Part shown: positions 1 to 10,084 of the stretch, one piece after another
How the letters are laid out: every line of letters starts with the position of its first letter
How positions within the stretch are numbered: position 1 is the stretch's first letter
Assembly (NCBI RefSeq): GCF_017916325.1
Contig: NC_090163.1
Coordinates: forward strand, 959,501-1,023,500
DNA length: 64,000 nucleotides
Origin: Leishmania martiniquensis
Taxonomy: Eukaryota; Euglenozoa; Kinetoplastea; Trypanosomatida; Trypanosomatidae
Direction: 5' to 3'
Translations under genes and position numbers: made by a program
Notes under the pieces: model-generated
Seen by the model: only the letters and a program-made list of their open reading frames with translations
Told to the model about the DNA's origin: nothing
Database searches by the model: none

Positions 1-2
1 AT

Positions 3-1361
3 TTCGTCCTGTTCCACCAGGGCTATCACGGCAAAGCCAGCGAATTTAAGTACTGGTGCAAAATACGCAGTCTGCTGCGGCAGGGCAGCAAGACCGATGA
101 CACGGGGGCTGAGGACAGCTCTCCGTCTTCCCCTGCGCAGAAGTATGTACTCATCACCCCTGTTGGCAACGACAGCTTTGGGGCGGATTCCGGCGTGATG
201 ACTTGTGGGTGCCGCTTCGCCGTTCATGTCTGCGCGGTTGTTGCTCTCTTTGTGGCTAAGGAGCTCGGCATCGGCGCCGCGCCGAGCTGTCCCACCACCG
301 AGGCAACTCCCGACGCCGCGGACGGCGCAGCGACGAGGCGGAGACCTAGGCTGTGCTTCAGTGCTGTAGGCCACTCGATGGGTGGCCTCGTTCTCCGCGC
401 CGCGATGCCCAGAATAATGGAGACGATCGAGGGTATCTATGGCAAGCCGCCGTACGACTGCGAGATATGCTGGGACGTCTTCTGCACCTTGTCGACGCCG
501 CATCTTGGCGTGCGCTATATGTGGTCCTGCATCTTGACGTGCCTGGCTGGGTGCCTGGGAAGTCTTCTGTCAAAGTCGCTGAGGGATATGTTCTTGCAGG
601 ACGACGTCTTGACTCGCGTATTGGTGTCACCCCCCTTTCTTTGCGCCTGGTCCCGGTTTGGTCGACGAGTGCTGCTGTGCCCCGTTAACGACAACACTGT
701 TCTGTCGTACAGCAGCGGCTTCACGCTGACGCTGCGCGTTAGGAACCGTGTCGGAGCCCCCCTTACAAAGGAGGAGAGGACGCGCTTGAAGGCATTCTGT
801 GAGGCGGAGGCGAAGCAGGGTAGGCGGTACAGAGACCCCAATGTGGCGCACCTTGCCAGCTGTGGCGTCAGGTGTGCCACGACGCTCAAGGAGCTGTGCA
901 CCAACGGCGTGGTTCTCAAGCAGCTCTTGAGTGATTTGTGGCCGCCCGGCGTTCTCCCAATGGAACGCGAACTGGCGGCGATCATTTTGGGGCGTGTGGG
1001 CCCGCTGGAGCTGCACTTTGTCGACTTCCGCCCGAACTTCAGATGTGTTACATCAGCGGCTGCTCGGCATCAGGAGAACAGCGCCGGCGGGGGACACAAG
1101 CTCGGACCCGTGACACGGGAGACGATGCGGCGGGGGACTTTCGACTCCAGCCATACAGCCATGATGTGCATGGGACCGTTCTTTTACCCCGACATCTTTG
1201 GGTTCGTGCCGAAGTTTGTTTTGGGCAAGCTGCTCTGCCTCCCGCTTTGCTGCGCAACGCTCGTGCTGCCGGCGGACGGGCCAATCTCGTGCTCATGCAT
1301 GACTAATTGCGATGAATACACGCAGGAACGCCGAGTGCGCATACAAACCGAGTGCTGCTGA
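3..1361 (+). CDS. DUF676-type serine lipase/esterase, 5' end missing
   Basis: The open frame runs in from the left edge (first full codon at 3), so the start lies outside the window; 452 residues are visible. The fragment opens with VLFHQGYHG, like the oxyanion-loop strand of DUF676 alpha/beta hydrolases. It has the nucleophile elbow GHSMGG (Ser near visible residue 125), the family signature STPHLGVR, NDNTV as the likely acid site (Asp near 230) and SSHTAMM as the likely His site (near 384). A complete Ser-Asp-His triad is therefore plausible and the enzyme is probably active on lipid or ester substrates. The true substrate cannot be told. The ORF-like ATG at 198 lies inside the domain and is not the start. 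Cysteine-rich, hydrophobic stretches in the middle may contact membrane. Confidence 0.8.
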   Translation, partial: FVLFHQGYHGKASEFKYWCKIRSLLRQGSKTDDTGAEDSSPSSPAQKYVLITPVGNDSFGADSGVMTCGCRFAVHVCAVVALFVAKELGIGAAPSCPTTEATPDAADGAATRRRPRLCFSAVGHSMGGLVLRAAMPRIMETIEGIYGKPPYDCEICWDVFCTLSTPHLGVRYMWSCILTCLAGCLGSLLSKSLRDMFLQDDVLTRVLVSPPFLCAWSRFGRRVLLCPVNDNTVLSYSSGFTLTLRVRNRVGAPLTKEERTRLKAFCEAEAKQGRRYRDPNVAHLASCGVRCATTLKELCTNGVVLKQLLSDLWPPGVLPMERELAAIILGRVGPLELHFVDFRPNFRCVTSAAARHQENSAGGGHKLGPVTRETMRRGTFDSSHTAMMCMGPFFYPDIFGFVPKFVLGKLLCLPLCCATLVLPADGPISCSCMTNCDEYTQERRVRIQTECC

Positions 1362-3022
1362 GAGGCCCGCACGCGGTGCCTGTGCTCTCCTCCAACGCGT
1401 GACAGAAAGTGGGGAGGGAGGGGGGAGGCTGCCCTCCGTGGCCGCATAACCTCCCGGACCTGTGCGGGTTACTTTCATCTCTTTGCTTGTGCAGCGCATC
1501 GCCGCTCTTCGGGTGGGATATTTGGATAAGGCTTACCTCTGTGATACACAGACGCACGAACACGCGCGCAGGCTTAGCTGCGTATATATATATATATATC
1601 TTTTTTTTATTGCGTGCCGGAGAGGCCTGTACTTGTGCCCGCGCGCACGTGGTCTCCCTCCGCTCCCCTTTCCTTCCCCTCCCCTCCCCCCGACTGAACG
1701 ACGTATCGTTTCGCTTTTTCTTTTTTTGCGCCCCGTTTGGTGTTGTGTTTGCGGTTTCCCTATTTCTCCTCTCCCTCATCTGACGCCATCGCTCACCCCT
1801 CTCTCCCCTCTGCGTGAATGCGCCGAGTAGCGCTCCCCCGTGTGTCGCTCTCGCCTCGCTCTTGTCGCACTATGGGCGACTGCTCTTGCTTTCAACTTTG
1901 CTGTTGCTGTTGCACTATTTCAATCTAAGTTTTCCCTCATGCCTTTGCGTCTCTCTGAATCAACGCGATGCCGCCACCCGCGGTGCACTTGCAGCCCCCC
2001 TCCCCCCCACACACATATACAAGTAGATCTGTGAGGAGGTGCGATCGGTGCGTTATGCGGGTACACTCCGACGTGTATCACCGCGTGTGCCGGTGCATCC
2101 ACTCGAATATGAGGCCCCCTCCTCTTTGCGCTTGCCCCTTTCGTCGTCGTTGTGGTGGTGGTGGGGGCTGTGGCGCCTTCCGTCTGAAGCCCTCATGGGT
2201 GCTCCCTACTGCATAGCACACGCCCACGCATGAGAGTGGCAGAAGCCGCCTTCTCTGCACACTCCGCGTCTCTCTTCTGCTCTCAGGTGCACTCACTACT
2301 GCCTCCCCCTTTCCGTCTCCGCCGCGTCTACTTACACACAGAGGGACCTTCTCCACCGATTCAGGCGCTACCTCACCTTGACCATAGCACGCTCGCCCCC
2401 TCTTCTAGGGAGAGGGAACCTCTGCTCCACTTGGTTAGCTTCCGTAGCTCTACCGCACGGCCGGAGCACCCCTCGAACGGTGCACTTCAGCCACTCGGCT
2501 GAAGACAGGCAAGAGCCCCGTACCTGTCCGCTGGCTGCGGGGCGTCGTTTAGTGTTGTCGTCGATAAGGGTAATGGTGGGAGTGCGTGTTGGCGCGATTG
2601 TCGCTCGACATTGCCAGCTGCAACGTACATCGCCGCACAAACGCTCTCCCCCTCTCTGTCGCTCTCTCGGTGCGACTGTCTTTTCTACCCGCTCCGCTTT
2701 GCCCTTTAAGACGGTCTCCACCCGCTCTCCCCCTGATTCGATCCATTGCTGCTTGGCCATGCGTGTGCCGCACACTGCCACGTAGTGCCTCCCTCTCTTT
2801 CTCTCCCCTCACCTGCGCGCGTGTGAGTGCATCGTCGCTTCTCCAGCCGTTTGGCGCAGTCGCCGACATTTTTTTTTCCGTTTCGCCTGCCCACTTGCGG
2901 TGCGCATCTGCCGCTCCTTGCGTTGCTGTGCACTCATCTCTTACGCTCGTCGTGCCATCATCAGCCCTTCTGTCTCATCACTTGGCGCCCTCCCCCTTCA
3001 TCCCTTCCACCGACTCTCTTCA
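1362..3022. other. Intergenic region between lipase and FG-GAP protein genes
   Basis: No convincing gene in 1.66 kb. It contains a (TA)n tract at 1583-1599 followed directly by a T run, a pyrimidine-rich block at about 1660-1830, and further CT-rich stretches up to the next ATG. Open frames here are low-complexity Ser/Pro/Leu translations of pyrimidine tracts. It should hold the 3'UTR and poly(A) sites of the lipase and the splice acceptor of the next gene. Confidence 0.6.
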
Positions 3023-5482
3023 ATGAAGCAGACTTCGATGGACTCCTCTGCCGTGAGACGTACGTATGTGCCTTGGTGCCATGAGGTCCACCGCGGCGTG
3101 CGCTCGCCGCCGCTGCTTTCCTTGATGGTCCTCTCCCTGCTTGGCATGCCGTTGGCTCTCAGCGCGGCCTCCAATGCGTTGGCCGTGCTGTCGGAGGCCG
3201 GCGCTTCGCCAGGAAAGTGGACGGACGCCACATCGACTTATTTCGGCACGGCCTCCACACCGTTTGTCCTCCAAAACGGTACGATAGTGCACTTGCCGGC
3301 CCCTCCGCTGCGGGTGCTAGCGCTTGCCGACTGGCAGAACCAACGACACACAGAGTTTCTCAGCAGCTGGCCTAATCAGTCCTCGTTGACGCTTTGGGCG
3401 AATCGAAACGCCGTCGCCTCCTACGCTTCACGCACTACCTCGTCTGATTATGTGTACCGCGCGGTGTGGTCGACCGGTGCGCTGCCTGCGAAGGCGGTGG
3501 TCGGCAGGACTGCTGATGACGCGGCGCTCGACGTGGTCAGCGCTGTTGTGGCCGACCTGCTCGGCATCGGGGAGCTGGACGTTGTTGTGCAGGCTAGTGA
3601 CGGATCCATATGGGTGCTGAATCACTCTTCGGTCGCCTCCCCGTCGTCGTCCTCATCCACCTCTGCCTTTGAACCGATCTCAATCGTCGACGTTGACACG
3701 ACTGCCTCCGTTTCCATGACAACAGTGCCCGCAGCATCCAATGTCTCGACGCGGTTCAAGATGCCCAATGCTCCGCAGCTCGCCGTGGTGCCGGATGTTC
3801 TAGGCCGCCCTGCGAACCCGCACACAGCGCAGGCAGCTCTGGCTTTCGTCAATGCGGACGATGAGCTCGTACTGCTTTCTCGCATCGTGGATACGACCAT
3901 GCAGTCTGCGCTTCAGTGGCCACCACGTTACGTGGCGCGCGTGCTCGTGGACGAAGACAGCAGCGTCACTCAACGGGCTGTGCTGCCGCTCTCTCTTCTG
4001 CTGGCGGATGTGAACGAAGACTGCGCGGCGGAGCTGCTGTACGCGGTCCGAGACATGCAGAAGCACCAGTACGAGGTGTACATGCTCAGTCCGAGTGCAA
4101 TAACAGTACCGGTAGCAGCTGCGTCCGCCGCGGTATCCGACGCTGCATCGCCGCTGCTGATGCTGCAGCTAGCGGAGGATGCCGGTGAGCGTTACGGCGA
4201 AACGTTTACCCTCGCCGATGTGAACGGAGACGGGCTGCCGGAGCTGCTGCTCACTGTCCAGCTCGCCAATGGCACCTCATCCTGCGCCACAGTAGACACC
4301 GCAGACGTCACAGAAACGTGTACGCCGTATCATGCCATCCGTGTCTTCTACCCGATCCGCGCTGCAGGTTTCACCGGGGCACCGTTGTGCAGGCCCTCTG
4401 TTATGAGCGACGAGCAGCATCTCACGTACAAATTGGATCAGAGCGAGCTGTTCGTGTTGACAGAAGACTGGTGCGGCGTGGCAGATTGGAGTGACGGCAG
4501 CCAGCCGGCCGCAGGCGGCACGCTTTCCTTGTACATGCCGAGCTACCCGTCGGCACCGCTGGTACTCCGACCAGGCGACTACAACCGTGACCGACTTGCG
4601 GACCTCATCTTCCCCAGCTCCTATGGACCTCTCGTACTGACGTCGCGCTCCGTCCGTGGCGGTCAGCCGCTGACGTGCGCACCCCTCGACGCGGCAACTG
4701 GAAGGCCCGCAGTGCAGCTAATCAGGGAAACACGCCAGTCCACAGCCGACTCCACAGCGTCCCGAGAGGCCTACCGCACCGCCACACCGTTCTTCGGCTC
4801 TCTGGCGCAGCTTGGACAGCTCGACGTGGTTCTGACACACCATAGGCGGTACGCAAGCAGCGCCACATCGAAGACAGCAGCCATCACGGCCGCTGATATC
4901 GCGCAGAGCTCGATGAGAGTCTACCAAAATGCGGCGGTGTCGAGCCGGTCGTATTTTCTCTCGGCATCGGCCATCACAGCGGCTGCGCACGGTGCTGCAT
5001 GCGTCGGCGCGACGCATCATATGACATGGCAGGACATCCACATGCGCTCGCACTGGGCCACCGTGACGCAGCTTGGGCGAACGCAAGGGCACGCGCTGCT
5101 CTCCGCGCAGGTGCTGGTTGGTCTTGACGAGACCTTCTCATATGTGCACGACTACACCGTCGGAATGCGCGTAGCGCAGCACATCCGCAGCGCGGCAAGT
5201 GCAGTGCGTGTAAACGGGCCCAATGCAACAACGTTCACGCAGACGGTGCAGCGCAAGGAATGGCCGTCGTATCTAGTACCGAACGCGGCTGTGTTTGCAC
5301 AGCTGACACCGATCGGCAAGCCGCAGGAGTGGACCTTGGAGATGTACCTTCCTACATCGATGTACCGTGCGCTGCTGGTGACAGCGTTGACGGTGGCGCT
5401 GCTCGCCATTGGGCTGCCGGTTGTGTGGCTACGCTGCGCCGAGATGCGAAGTGACTACAACGAGTGGCGCACTCCGTTATGA
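3023..5482 (+). CDS. TIP/ITFG1-like FG-GAP repeat type I membrane protein
   Basis: 819 aa from the ATG at 3023; the open frame continues upstream to 2900 but that part reads through pyrimidine-rich leader. Residues about 28-52 form a hydrophobic stretch ending in small residues, a likely signal peptide. Three FG-GAP or calcium-loop-like segments follow: LLLADVNEDCAAELLY (about 325), FTLADVNGDGLPELLL (about 395) and PGDYNRDRLADLIFP (about 517). A transmembrane helix sits near the C-terminus (about 780-803), followed by a short tail ending in EWRTPL. This order (signal peptide, beta-propeller ectodomain, one TM helix, short tail) matches the T-cell immunomodulatory protein/ITFG1 family. Several N-x-S/T sites fit a secretory-pathway protein. 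The function in protists is not established. Placement in the ITFG1 family is by architecture and the DVNGDG motif, not a database search. Confidence 0.72.
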   Translation: MKQTSMDSSAVRRTYVPWCHEVHRGVRSPPLLSLMVLSLLGMPLALSAASNALAVLSEAGASPGKWTDATSTYFGTASTPFVLQNGTIVHLPAPPLRVLALADWQNQRHTEFLSSWPNQSSLTLWANRNAVASYASRTTSSDYVYRAVWSTGALPAKAVVGRTADDAALDVVSAVVADLLGIGELDVVVQASDGSIWVLNHSSVASPSSSSSTSAFEPISIVDVDTTASVSMTTVPAASNVSTRFKMPNAPQLAVVPDVLGRPANPHTAQAALAFVNADDELVLLSRIVDTTMQSALQWPPRYVARVLVDEDSSVTQRAVLPLSLLLADVNEDCAAELLYAVRDMQKHQYEVYMLSPSAITVPVAAASAAVSDAASPLLMLQLAEDAGERYGETFTLADVNGDGLPELLLTVQLANGTSSCATVDTADVTETCTPYHAIRVFYPIRAAGFTGAPLCRPSVMSDEQHLTYKLDQSELFVLTEDWCGVADWSDGSQPAAGGTLSLYMPSYPSAPLVLRPGDYNRDRLADLIFPSSYGPLVLTSRSVRGGQPLTCAPLDAATGRPAVQLIRETRQSTADSTASREAYRTATPFFGSLAQLGQLDVVLTHHRRYASSATSKTAAITAADIAQSSMRVYQNAAVSSRSYFLSASAITAAAHGAACVGATHHMTWQDIHMRSHWATVTQLGRTQGHALLSAQVLVGLDETFSYVHDYTVGMRVAQHIRSAASAVRVNGPNATTFTQTVQRKEWPSYLVPNAAVFAQLTPIGKPQEWTLEMYLPTSMYRALLVTALTVALLAIGLPVVWLRCAEMRSDYNEWRTPL

Positions 5483-6160
5483 CGCTTGGGCGGAAGCATG
5501 CGGCACGGCGGTGGTGTGTGAATGCGTGTAGTTTGCAGGCAGCACCGGTAGAGTTGCAACGCCTCGTGGCCGAAGGACTCTCTCAGCGGGCCTTCCTGTC
5601 TGCCTCTCTCACTTTATCCCCGCCCCCATCCTCTCGACTCCCTGTCGCGTTGCTTCTGTTTCCCAAAGCTCACGGCGTAAACGGTATGCAGAGTGTCAGA
5701 GAGTCCGCGAGAGGTGCGCGCGCCTCTTTTTTTTTACTTCTTTTTTGCCTCTGTGAGGTGACCGCCACGTTTTTGGGCGCCCCACTCCGCTCTCTCGGGG
5801 GAGTTCGCGCAGAGGTCGAACGAGGGCTTCGCCTCGTCATTAGGGCTGAGCGTGTGCCTCGCTGATGCTGCGCTTCCTGCCACGCTCAGCGTCCCCCCTC
5901 TTCTTCTTCCCTTGCCGCGCCTGATCTCTCGCTCCTCTTCCGTGCCGCGGCGGTCCCTCATCCTTCTCTGCTCCCTCCCACTTCCCCGTTCCTCTTCCTC
6001 TTCGCCCCTTCTCTTCGCATGGCCGCCTCCGTCACCCTGCGGATCACTGCCGGGCTCACTGCTCAACCCTTCACACCCCTCTCACACACTCACTCGTGCA
6101 CGTGCCTGCATTCTCTTCACTGGACGCCTCGCAAGTCTGCATCACTGAACTGCACAAAAC
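5483..6160. other. Intergenic region before RPS29
   Basis: 678 bp without a supported gene. The second half (about 5880-6080) is strongly CT-rich and leads to CA/TC repeats just before the RPS29 ATG, so it probably carries the splice signals for that gene. Confidence 0.6.
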
Positions 6161-6334
6161 ATGGGCCATCTCGACCAGTGGCGCTCCCGTCAGAAGATCG
6201 GGATGGGCAAGGGCTCGCGGTGCTGCGTCATCTGCTCCAACCAGAAGGCTCTGATCCGAAAGTATGAGCTGAACGTGTGCCGCCAGTGCTTCCGTGAGAA
6301 CGCTGAGCACATCGGCTTCACGAAGCTGCGCTGA
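6161..6334 (+). CDS. RPS29: 40S ribosomal protein S29 (eS29/uS14 family)
   Basis: A 57-aa protein beginning [20 protein letters not shown] and ending IGFTKLR. It belongs to the S14/S29 zinc-ribbon family of the small subunit head. The zinc site is visible as a CVIC pair (Cys23 and Cys26) and a CRQC pair, with a further Cys just before the first pair. Length matches eukaryotic S29 (56-57 aa). The gene is short enough to be missed by length-filtered gene finders, but the whole frame from ATG to TGA is conserved in character. It is flanked by about 0.7 and 1.3 kb of non-coding DNA and reads with the same polarity as its neighbours. Confidence 0.96.
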   Translation: MGHLDQWRSRQKIGMGKGSRCCVICSNQKALIRKYELNVCRQCFRENAEHIGFTKLR

Positions 6335-7628
6335 GCGCCTGAATGGGGAGGAGGGGGAGGGGGGATAGGTAACAAAAAAGGGGACGGCCAGGCGACACAC
6401 AGGGGGAGGGGGTGGGGCGAGTGAGCAGCGGGATGCAGAGTACGCGCACACCCTACCTCACCATTCACCTCCCCCCGCGCTCATCTCGTCCACAGCTGTT
6501 TGTCGACGCCATCGCTCCACGTCCCTCTTTTCCACTCTCTCCTCCCTCCTCTCCATCTGATGTGCGTGTGCCGGTCGTCGCTTAGGCGTACGAATTCTCT
6601 GCCCTTTCCCTCCTCCCTCCCGCTGTGTGCACAGGTGGGCGGCCTGGCGCGCAGGTGCATTTTTTTTTCGTCTGTGTCTCTCTTGAGCGCATACAGTCCA
6701 TTGCGGAGCAGATGCCTTCTCTTCTATTGTCGTTTCTCCTTTTAGCCAACTTCACCACCGCGGGCGTCCGCTCTCCTCTCCTCGCCTTTCCGCCCCTCAC
6801 ACGTGCTCGGCGAGCGCTCTCTCCCTCTCTGTGTGTGTGCTCGAAAGCTGTGGTGCACCCTGCGCTACTCACCATTCATCGGCTTCATCGCCACCGGTGC
6901 GTGATGCTTTCCGTGAGGCGACAGATGCGCGTGCGCGTGTGCCTCTCTGTGCCTCTCGGCTCCCTCCCTACCCCTCATCCTCCTCCTCCTCCTCCTCACC
7001 CCAATGACGGTCATCTCTGCCCGTTCGCACTACCCGATCGGACCTTTTTTTCTGTCGGCTTCAACTGCTTCTCCGTCCTCTCCTAACCATCCTTCACGGG
7101 GGAGCATGGCATCGAGGCTCCCCGCGTGTACGCGTGCGAGGGTGCGCACAGCGTGCAGCGACGACAGCCGAGCCCTCATCTTTCCACACTCGGCACCAGC
7201 TGCGACTGCACGGCGTCAGAGGTGGCAACTAATGAACTCGGCCCCGTCTCTCGCTGACAGCACTCACATCTCGACAGCGCGGCGCTTCGTCACCTACACT
7301 GAGTCCACAGCGGCTTAGGGGGAGTGACAACACACGTACACAGACTCCGCTGCCGTCTCTGTCTTTGCTTCTCTCGCACGCTTTCTCCGCCAGCGCCAGC
7401 GTTACCAGCATAGCACAGCATTGGCGCCGCACAACATACGGCGTGCAACCATTACCTTTCTCTGATACATGACGCGATAGCACTCGGCGGTGCATCACCC
7501 CCTTCCCCGCCCCCTTCTCCTCTACCCTGTTTCGCGGTGTCCTTCGACGCGGACCGCCGATCCTCTTCTACCCTGCCTGTCGATCTTCACAGTTCAGCCA
7601 GTGTGTGCGCTTACTCTTCGAGTGACCT
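6335..7628. other. Intergenic region between RPS29 and Ind1-like genes
   Basis: 1.29 kb with no supported gene. It starts with a G-rich stretch just after the RPS29 stop (about 6341-6420), followed by alternating CT-rich tracts and a (CCT)n run near 6980-6998. The last 130 bp form the splice signal of the next gene. Confidence 0.6.
7497..7592 (+). promoter_or_regulatory. Probable trans-splice acceptor for the Ind1-like gene
   Basis: A long pyrimidine-rich tract ends at CAG (AG at 7591-7592), 37 nt before the ATG at 7629. This is the usual polypyrimidine-AG arrangement for spliced-leader addition. Assigned by pattern only. Confidence 0.5.
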
Positions 7629-8507
7629 ATGCGCTTCTCTCGGGTGTCGGTGCCGGGCACGAAGCGTGTCATCACCATCTGCAGCGCGAAGGGAGGCGTT
7701 GGCAAGTCCACCACTTCCGTCAACGTCGCTCTTTCGCTGAAGAACATGGGGTACCGCGTCGGCCTCGTCGACGCAGACATAACAGGGCCGTCTATCCCTG
7801 CGATGATGGGGGTGGAGAGCTCCCAGGTCGAGACGTATCGCGTCGCTGGCAGCGACCGCTTTGGCCCGCCCATGAACTTCGGTGTGAAGGTGATGAGCAT
7901 GGGGCTCATTGTCCCGTACGACGAGGCCATCGCCGTGCGGGGGCCCATGGTGAACAAGTATATCCGCGCCTTGCTCTTTCAAACTGACTGGGATGAACTG
8001 GACTACCTGTTGGTTGACATGCCGCCCGGCACGAACGACGTGCATCTCACCATCACGCAGGAGATCATGCTCTCCGGCGCCGTTATTGTATCAACGCCGC
8101 AGAAGGTGGCGCTAATCGACGTGCGGCGCGGCATCGACATGTTCGCGGCCGTCAACACACCTGTTCTGGGACTCGTGGAGAACATGAGCTACTTCCAGTG
8201 CGACAGCTGCGACAAGCGACATTACCTCTTCGGCCACGGCGGCGTCGCACGTGCGGCGGAGGAACTGAGGGTGCCGTTTCTTGGAGAAATACCATTTATG
8301 AGTCGCATCATGCAGGACACCGACGAGGGCGTTCCCCCGGCACTGCGCGGCGACGCGACGTTGGCGGCGGCGAGGCCGTACTACGAGCTTGCTGAGCGCA
8401 TCCACGCCATCTTGGTCGAGAGCGAGCGGCACAAGGCCGGCGGCGGCAGCGAGGAGGGCGACCGTCAAGTTGCCCCCGCCGCCGAGCCGGTCATCACGTT
8501 TGAATAG
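7629..8507 (+). CDS. Ind1/NUBPL-type P-loop Fe-S cluster carrier (Mrp/NBP35 family)
   Basis: 292 aa. The deviant Walker A of the Mrp/NBP35 family, KGGVGKST, is at residues 21-28; VDADITGPS (about 48-56) and DMPPGTND (130-137) are the other nucleotide-site signatures. The metal-binding CDSC motif has Cys191 and Cys194, which in this family bind a bridging [4Fe-4S] cluster in a dimer. Absence of the N-terminal four-Cys motif of NBP35 and overall size point to Ind1/NUBPL, the mitochondrial factor for Fe-S assembly of respiratory complex I. The segment before the P-loop is only about 20 residues (MRFSRVSVPGTKR), basic but short for a presequence. The C-terminal about 35 residues are Gly/Glu-rich and probably disordered. 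Bacterial-type Mrp function is the alternative. Confidence 0.88.
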   Translation: MRFSRVSVPGTKRVITICSAKGGVGKSTTSVNVALSLKNMGYRVGLVDADITGPSIPAMMGVESSQVETYRVAGSDRFGPPMNFGVKVMSMGLIVPYDEAIAVRGPMVNKYIRALLFQTDWDELDYLLVDMPPGTNDVHLTITQEIMLSGAVIVSTPQKVALIDVRRGIDMFAAVNTPVLGLVENMSYFQCDSCDKRHYLFGHGGVARAAEELRVPFLGEIPFMSRIMQDTDEGVPPALRGDATLAAARPYYELAERIHAILVESERHKAGGGSEEGDRQVAPAAEPVITFE

Positions 8508-9235
8508 CGCATGTGCAGTACGCAGGCGCCGAAACGCAACGTCATGCTAGCATAGAAAGTCGCCCTCTCAGTGGCCTGCACCCCTCCCCCCTCCCCACGC
8601 TCCCTCTGCCTAGCATCGACACTGGGGATCGACCTTGTTCGGAGGAGGCGGGTGCGCATTGGAAGTGGCACGATCGCCATCATCTCATGGCGCTCTCTTC
8701 CCCCTCTTCTCTTTGGCGACGATGACACTTGCGCTCTACTCTCATCCTCTCTCTTACTTCTTGTCCTTCTCCATCGCGTCCCAGTTCGCTTCACTCCCTC
8801 CCTCATTTTGTGCGCGTCTCTCTGCCACATACCCCCCTCCCTTCCCTCCTCCCTCTCCCGTCATCTTGCTACCACTCAACGGTTGCCATCGCCGTCAGTT
8901 GCGTCCGTCTCCGTCTCTGCCGGATAGCGAAAGAGAGGTGCACAGGCAGAAATAAAGGGACAAAGACGTTTACCCTCTTCTCTGACTTTTTCTGCACACA
9001 CACGCACACACACACATATATATATATATGCATATGTATTGGGTTGGTGTATCTTCGCCCTCACCACTTCCTCCCCGGTATTAATCACTGTGTGCTCCTC
9101 TCCCCCTCTCTCCTCTCTCTTTCTCGCTCTCTTCACCTCCTCCCTTCCTACTGTGCATCATTCTCTTCCAGGAGGCGTACATCGAGCTTGCCGCACATTA
9201 CATCGCCGAGAAGGAATTCAGCGCCTCCCTTGACA
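8508..9235. other. Intergenic region with CA/TA microsatellite
   Basis: 728 bp. Mostly CT-rich. A (CA)n run at about 8996-9014 passes directly into (TA)n at 9015-9029 and GCATATG. No gene supported; upstream extension of the next open frame lies in this low-complexity DNA. Confidence 0.6.
9091..9171 (+). promoter_or_regulatory. Probable trans-splice acceptor
   Basis: Pyrimidine tract 9091-9150 followed by TTCTCTTCCAG with AG at 9170-9171, 65 nt upstream of the ATG at 9236. It supports that ATG over upstream in-frame codons. Pattern-based call. Confidence 0.5.
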
Positions 9236-10084
9236 ATGGGCTGTCACCGGAAAGTCGTGAGGGCGACCTCGGTTGCCGTGGCGCTGGCAGTGATGGGGGT
9301 GGCTGCTCTGTGCTGTACGCCTGCGCTGTGCATCTCCGTCACCGCGCCCACAGGCCTTGAAAGCACATGCTTGACCGAAGGGATACCGCAGATGCCCACG
9401 CTGGCGAAAGCGTTCCCGCTGTACGCGGCGCCGCGGGGGGCTCGCTCAACTGGTGAGACTCCGCCAACGGAGCTCGCGCAGACGTTCGTGGTAGGGCGGC
9501 TGCACGACGATGCCAGCCAAGCTCGTGCCGGCTTACCCGATGCCATGCCTACGGGGACTGCTGCGACCACTTCGTCTGCGCAGCGGCAGCAGGCGCCCGC
9601 ATCCTTCACTACCCCACTCCTGCAGCGCCCTCTCGTAAATAGGGAGGTGGTGCACTCGTTGGAGCGGCTTAACAAGGCATCGCCGTCGTTGCCGAGCCCC
9701 CAGCGCCAACAGCTGGTGCTGTCCTTGCATAGGGCACTCGGACAACTCTCGGTGCAGGAGGATGACCATAAGCCTATCGCGGCTGAGGTGGGTGCTACAC
9801 CGAGGGCGGCAAGCTCCCGCACCTTCAGCGCCTCTGAAGAGGGCTCCAGCACCGAGGCCGACTACGGCGCCGTTCTCTCGTCTGGCGTCATCGCCTCCTT
9901 CACTGTCGCTCTCGTCTTCGCCAGCTTGCTGCTGACCTTGGTGCTGATCGAGGTTGCTAAAATGGTCAGCGCATTCGTGGAGCATCGCCGAATGCTTGCA
10001 GCCCGGCAGGCGAAAGACGCCGATGATACCGCCGGGCCTCAGTACGGCGACTCCCGCGATGCTATTGCCGGTGCGCATGTTTAA
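9236..10084 (+). CDS. Unknown single-pass membrane protein with signal peptide
   Basis: 282 aa from the ATG at 9236. Residues about 10-33 are hydrophobic and end in a Cys/Ala-rich stretch, a probable signal peptide. A long Ala/Pro/Thr/Ser-rich region without clear domains follows (about 35-210), including a helix-prone, basic-hydrophobic segment around 133-170. A strong transmembrane helix, GVIASFTVALVFASLLLTLV, lies near residues 220-240, followed by a basic and then acidic cytoplasmic tail of about 40 residues. Topology is therefore type I. I do not recognise a family and no catalytic motif is visible. The open frame upstream to 8729 runs through microsatellite and pyrimidine DNA and is excluded. 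Confidence 0.68.
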   Translation: MGCHRKVVRATSVAVALAVMGVAALCCTPALCISVTAPTGLESTCLTEGIPQMPTLAKAFPLYAAPRGARSTGETPPTELAQTFVVGRLHDDASQARAGLPDAMPTGTAATTSSAQRQQAPASFTTPLLQRPLVNREVVHSLERLNKASPSLPSPQRQQLVLSLHRALGQLSVQEDDHKPIAAEVGATPRAASSRTFSASEEGSSTEADYGAVLSSGVIASFTVALVFASLLLTLVLIEVAKMVSAFVEHRRMLAARQAKDADDTAGPQYGDSRDAIAGAHV

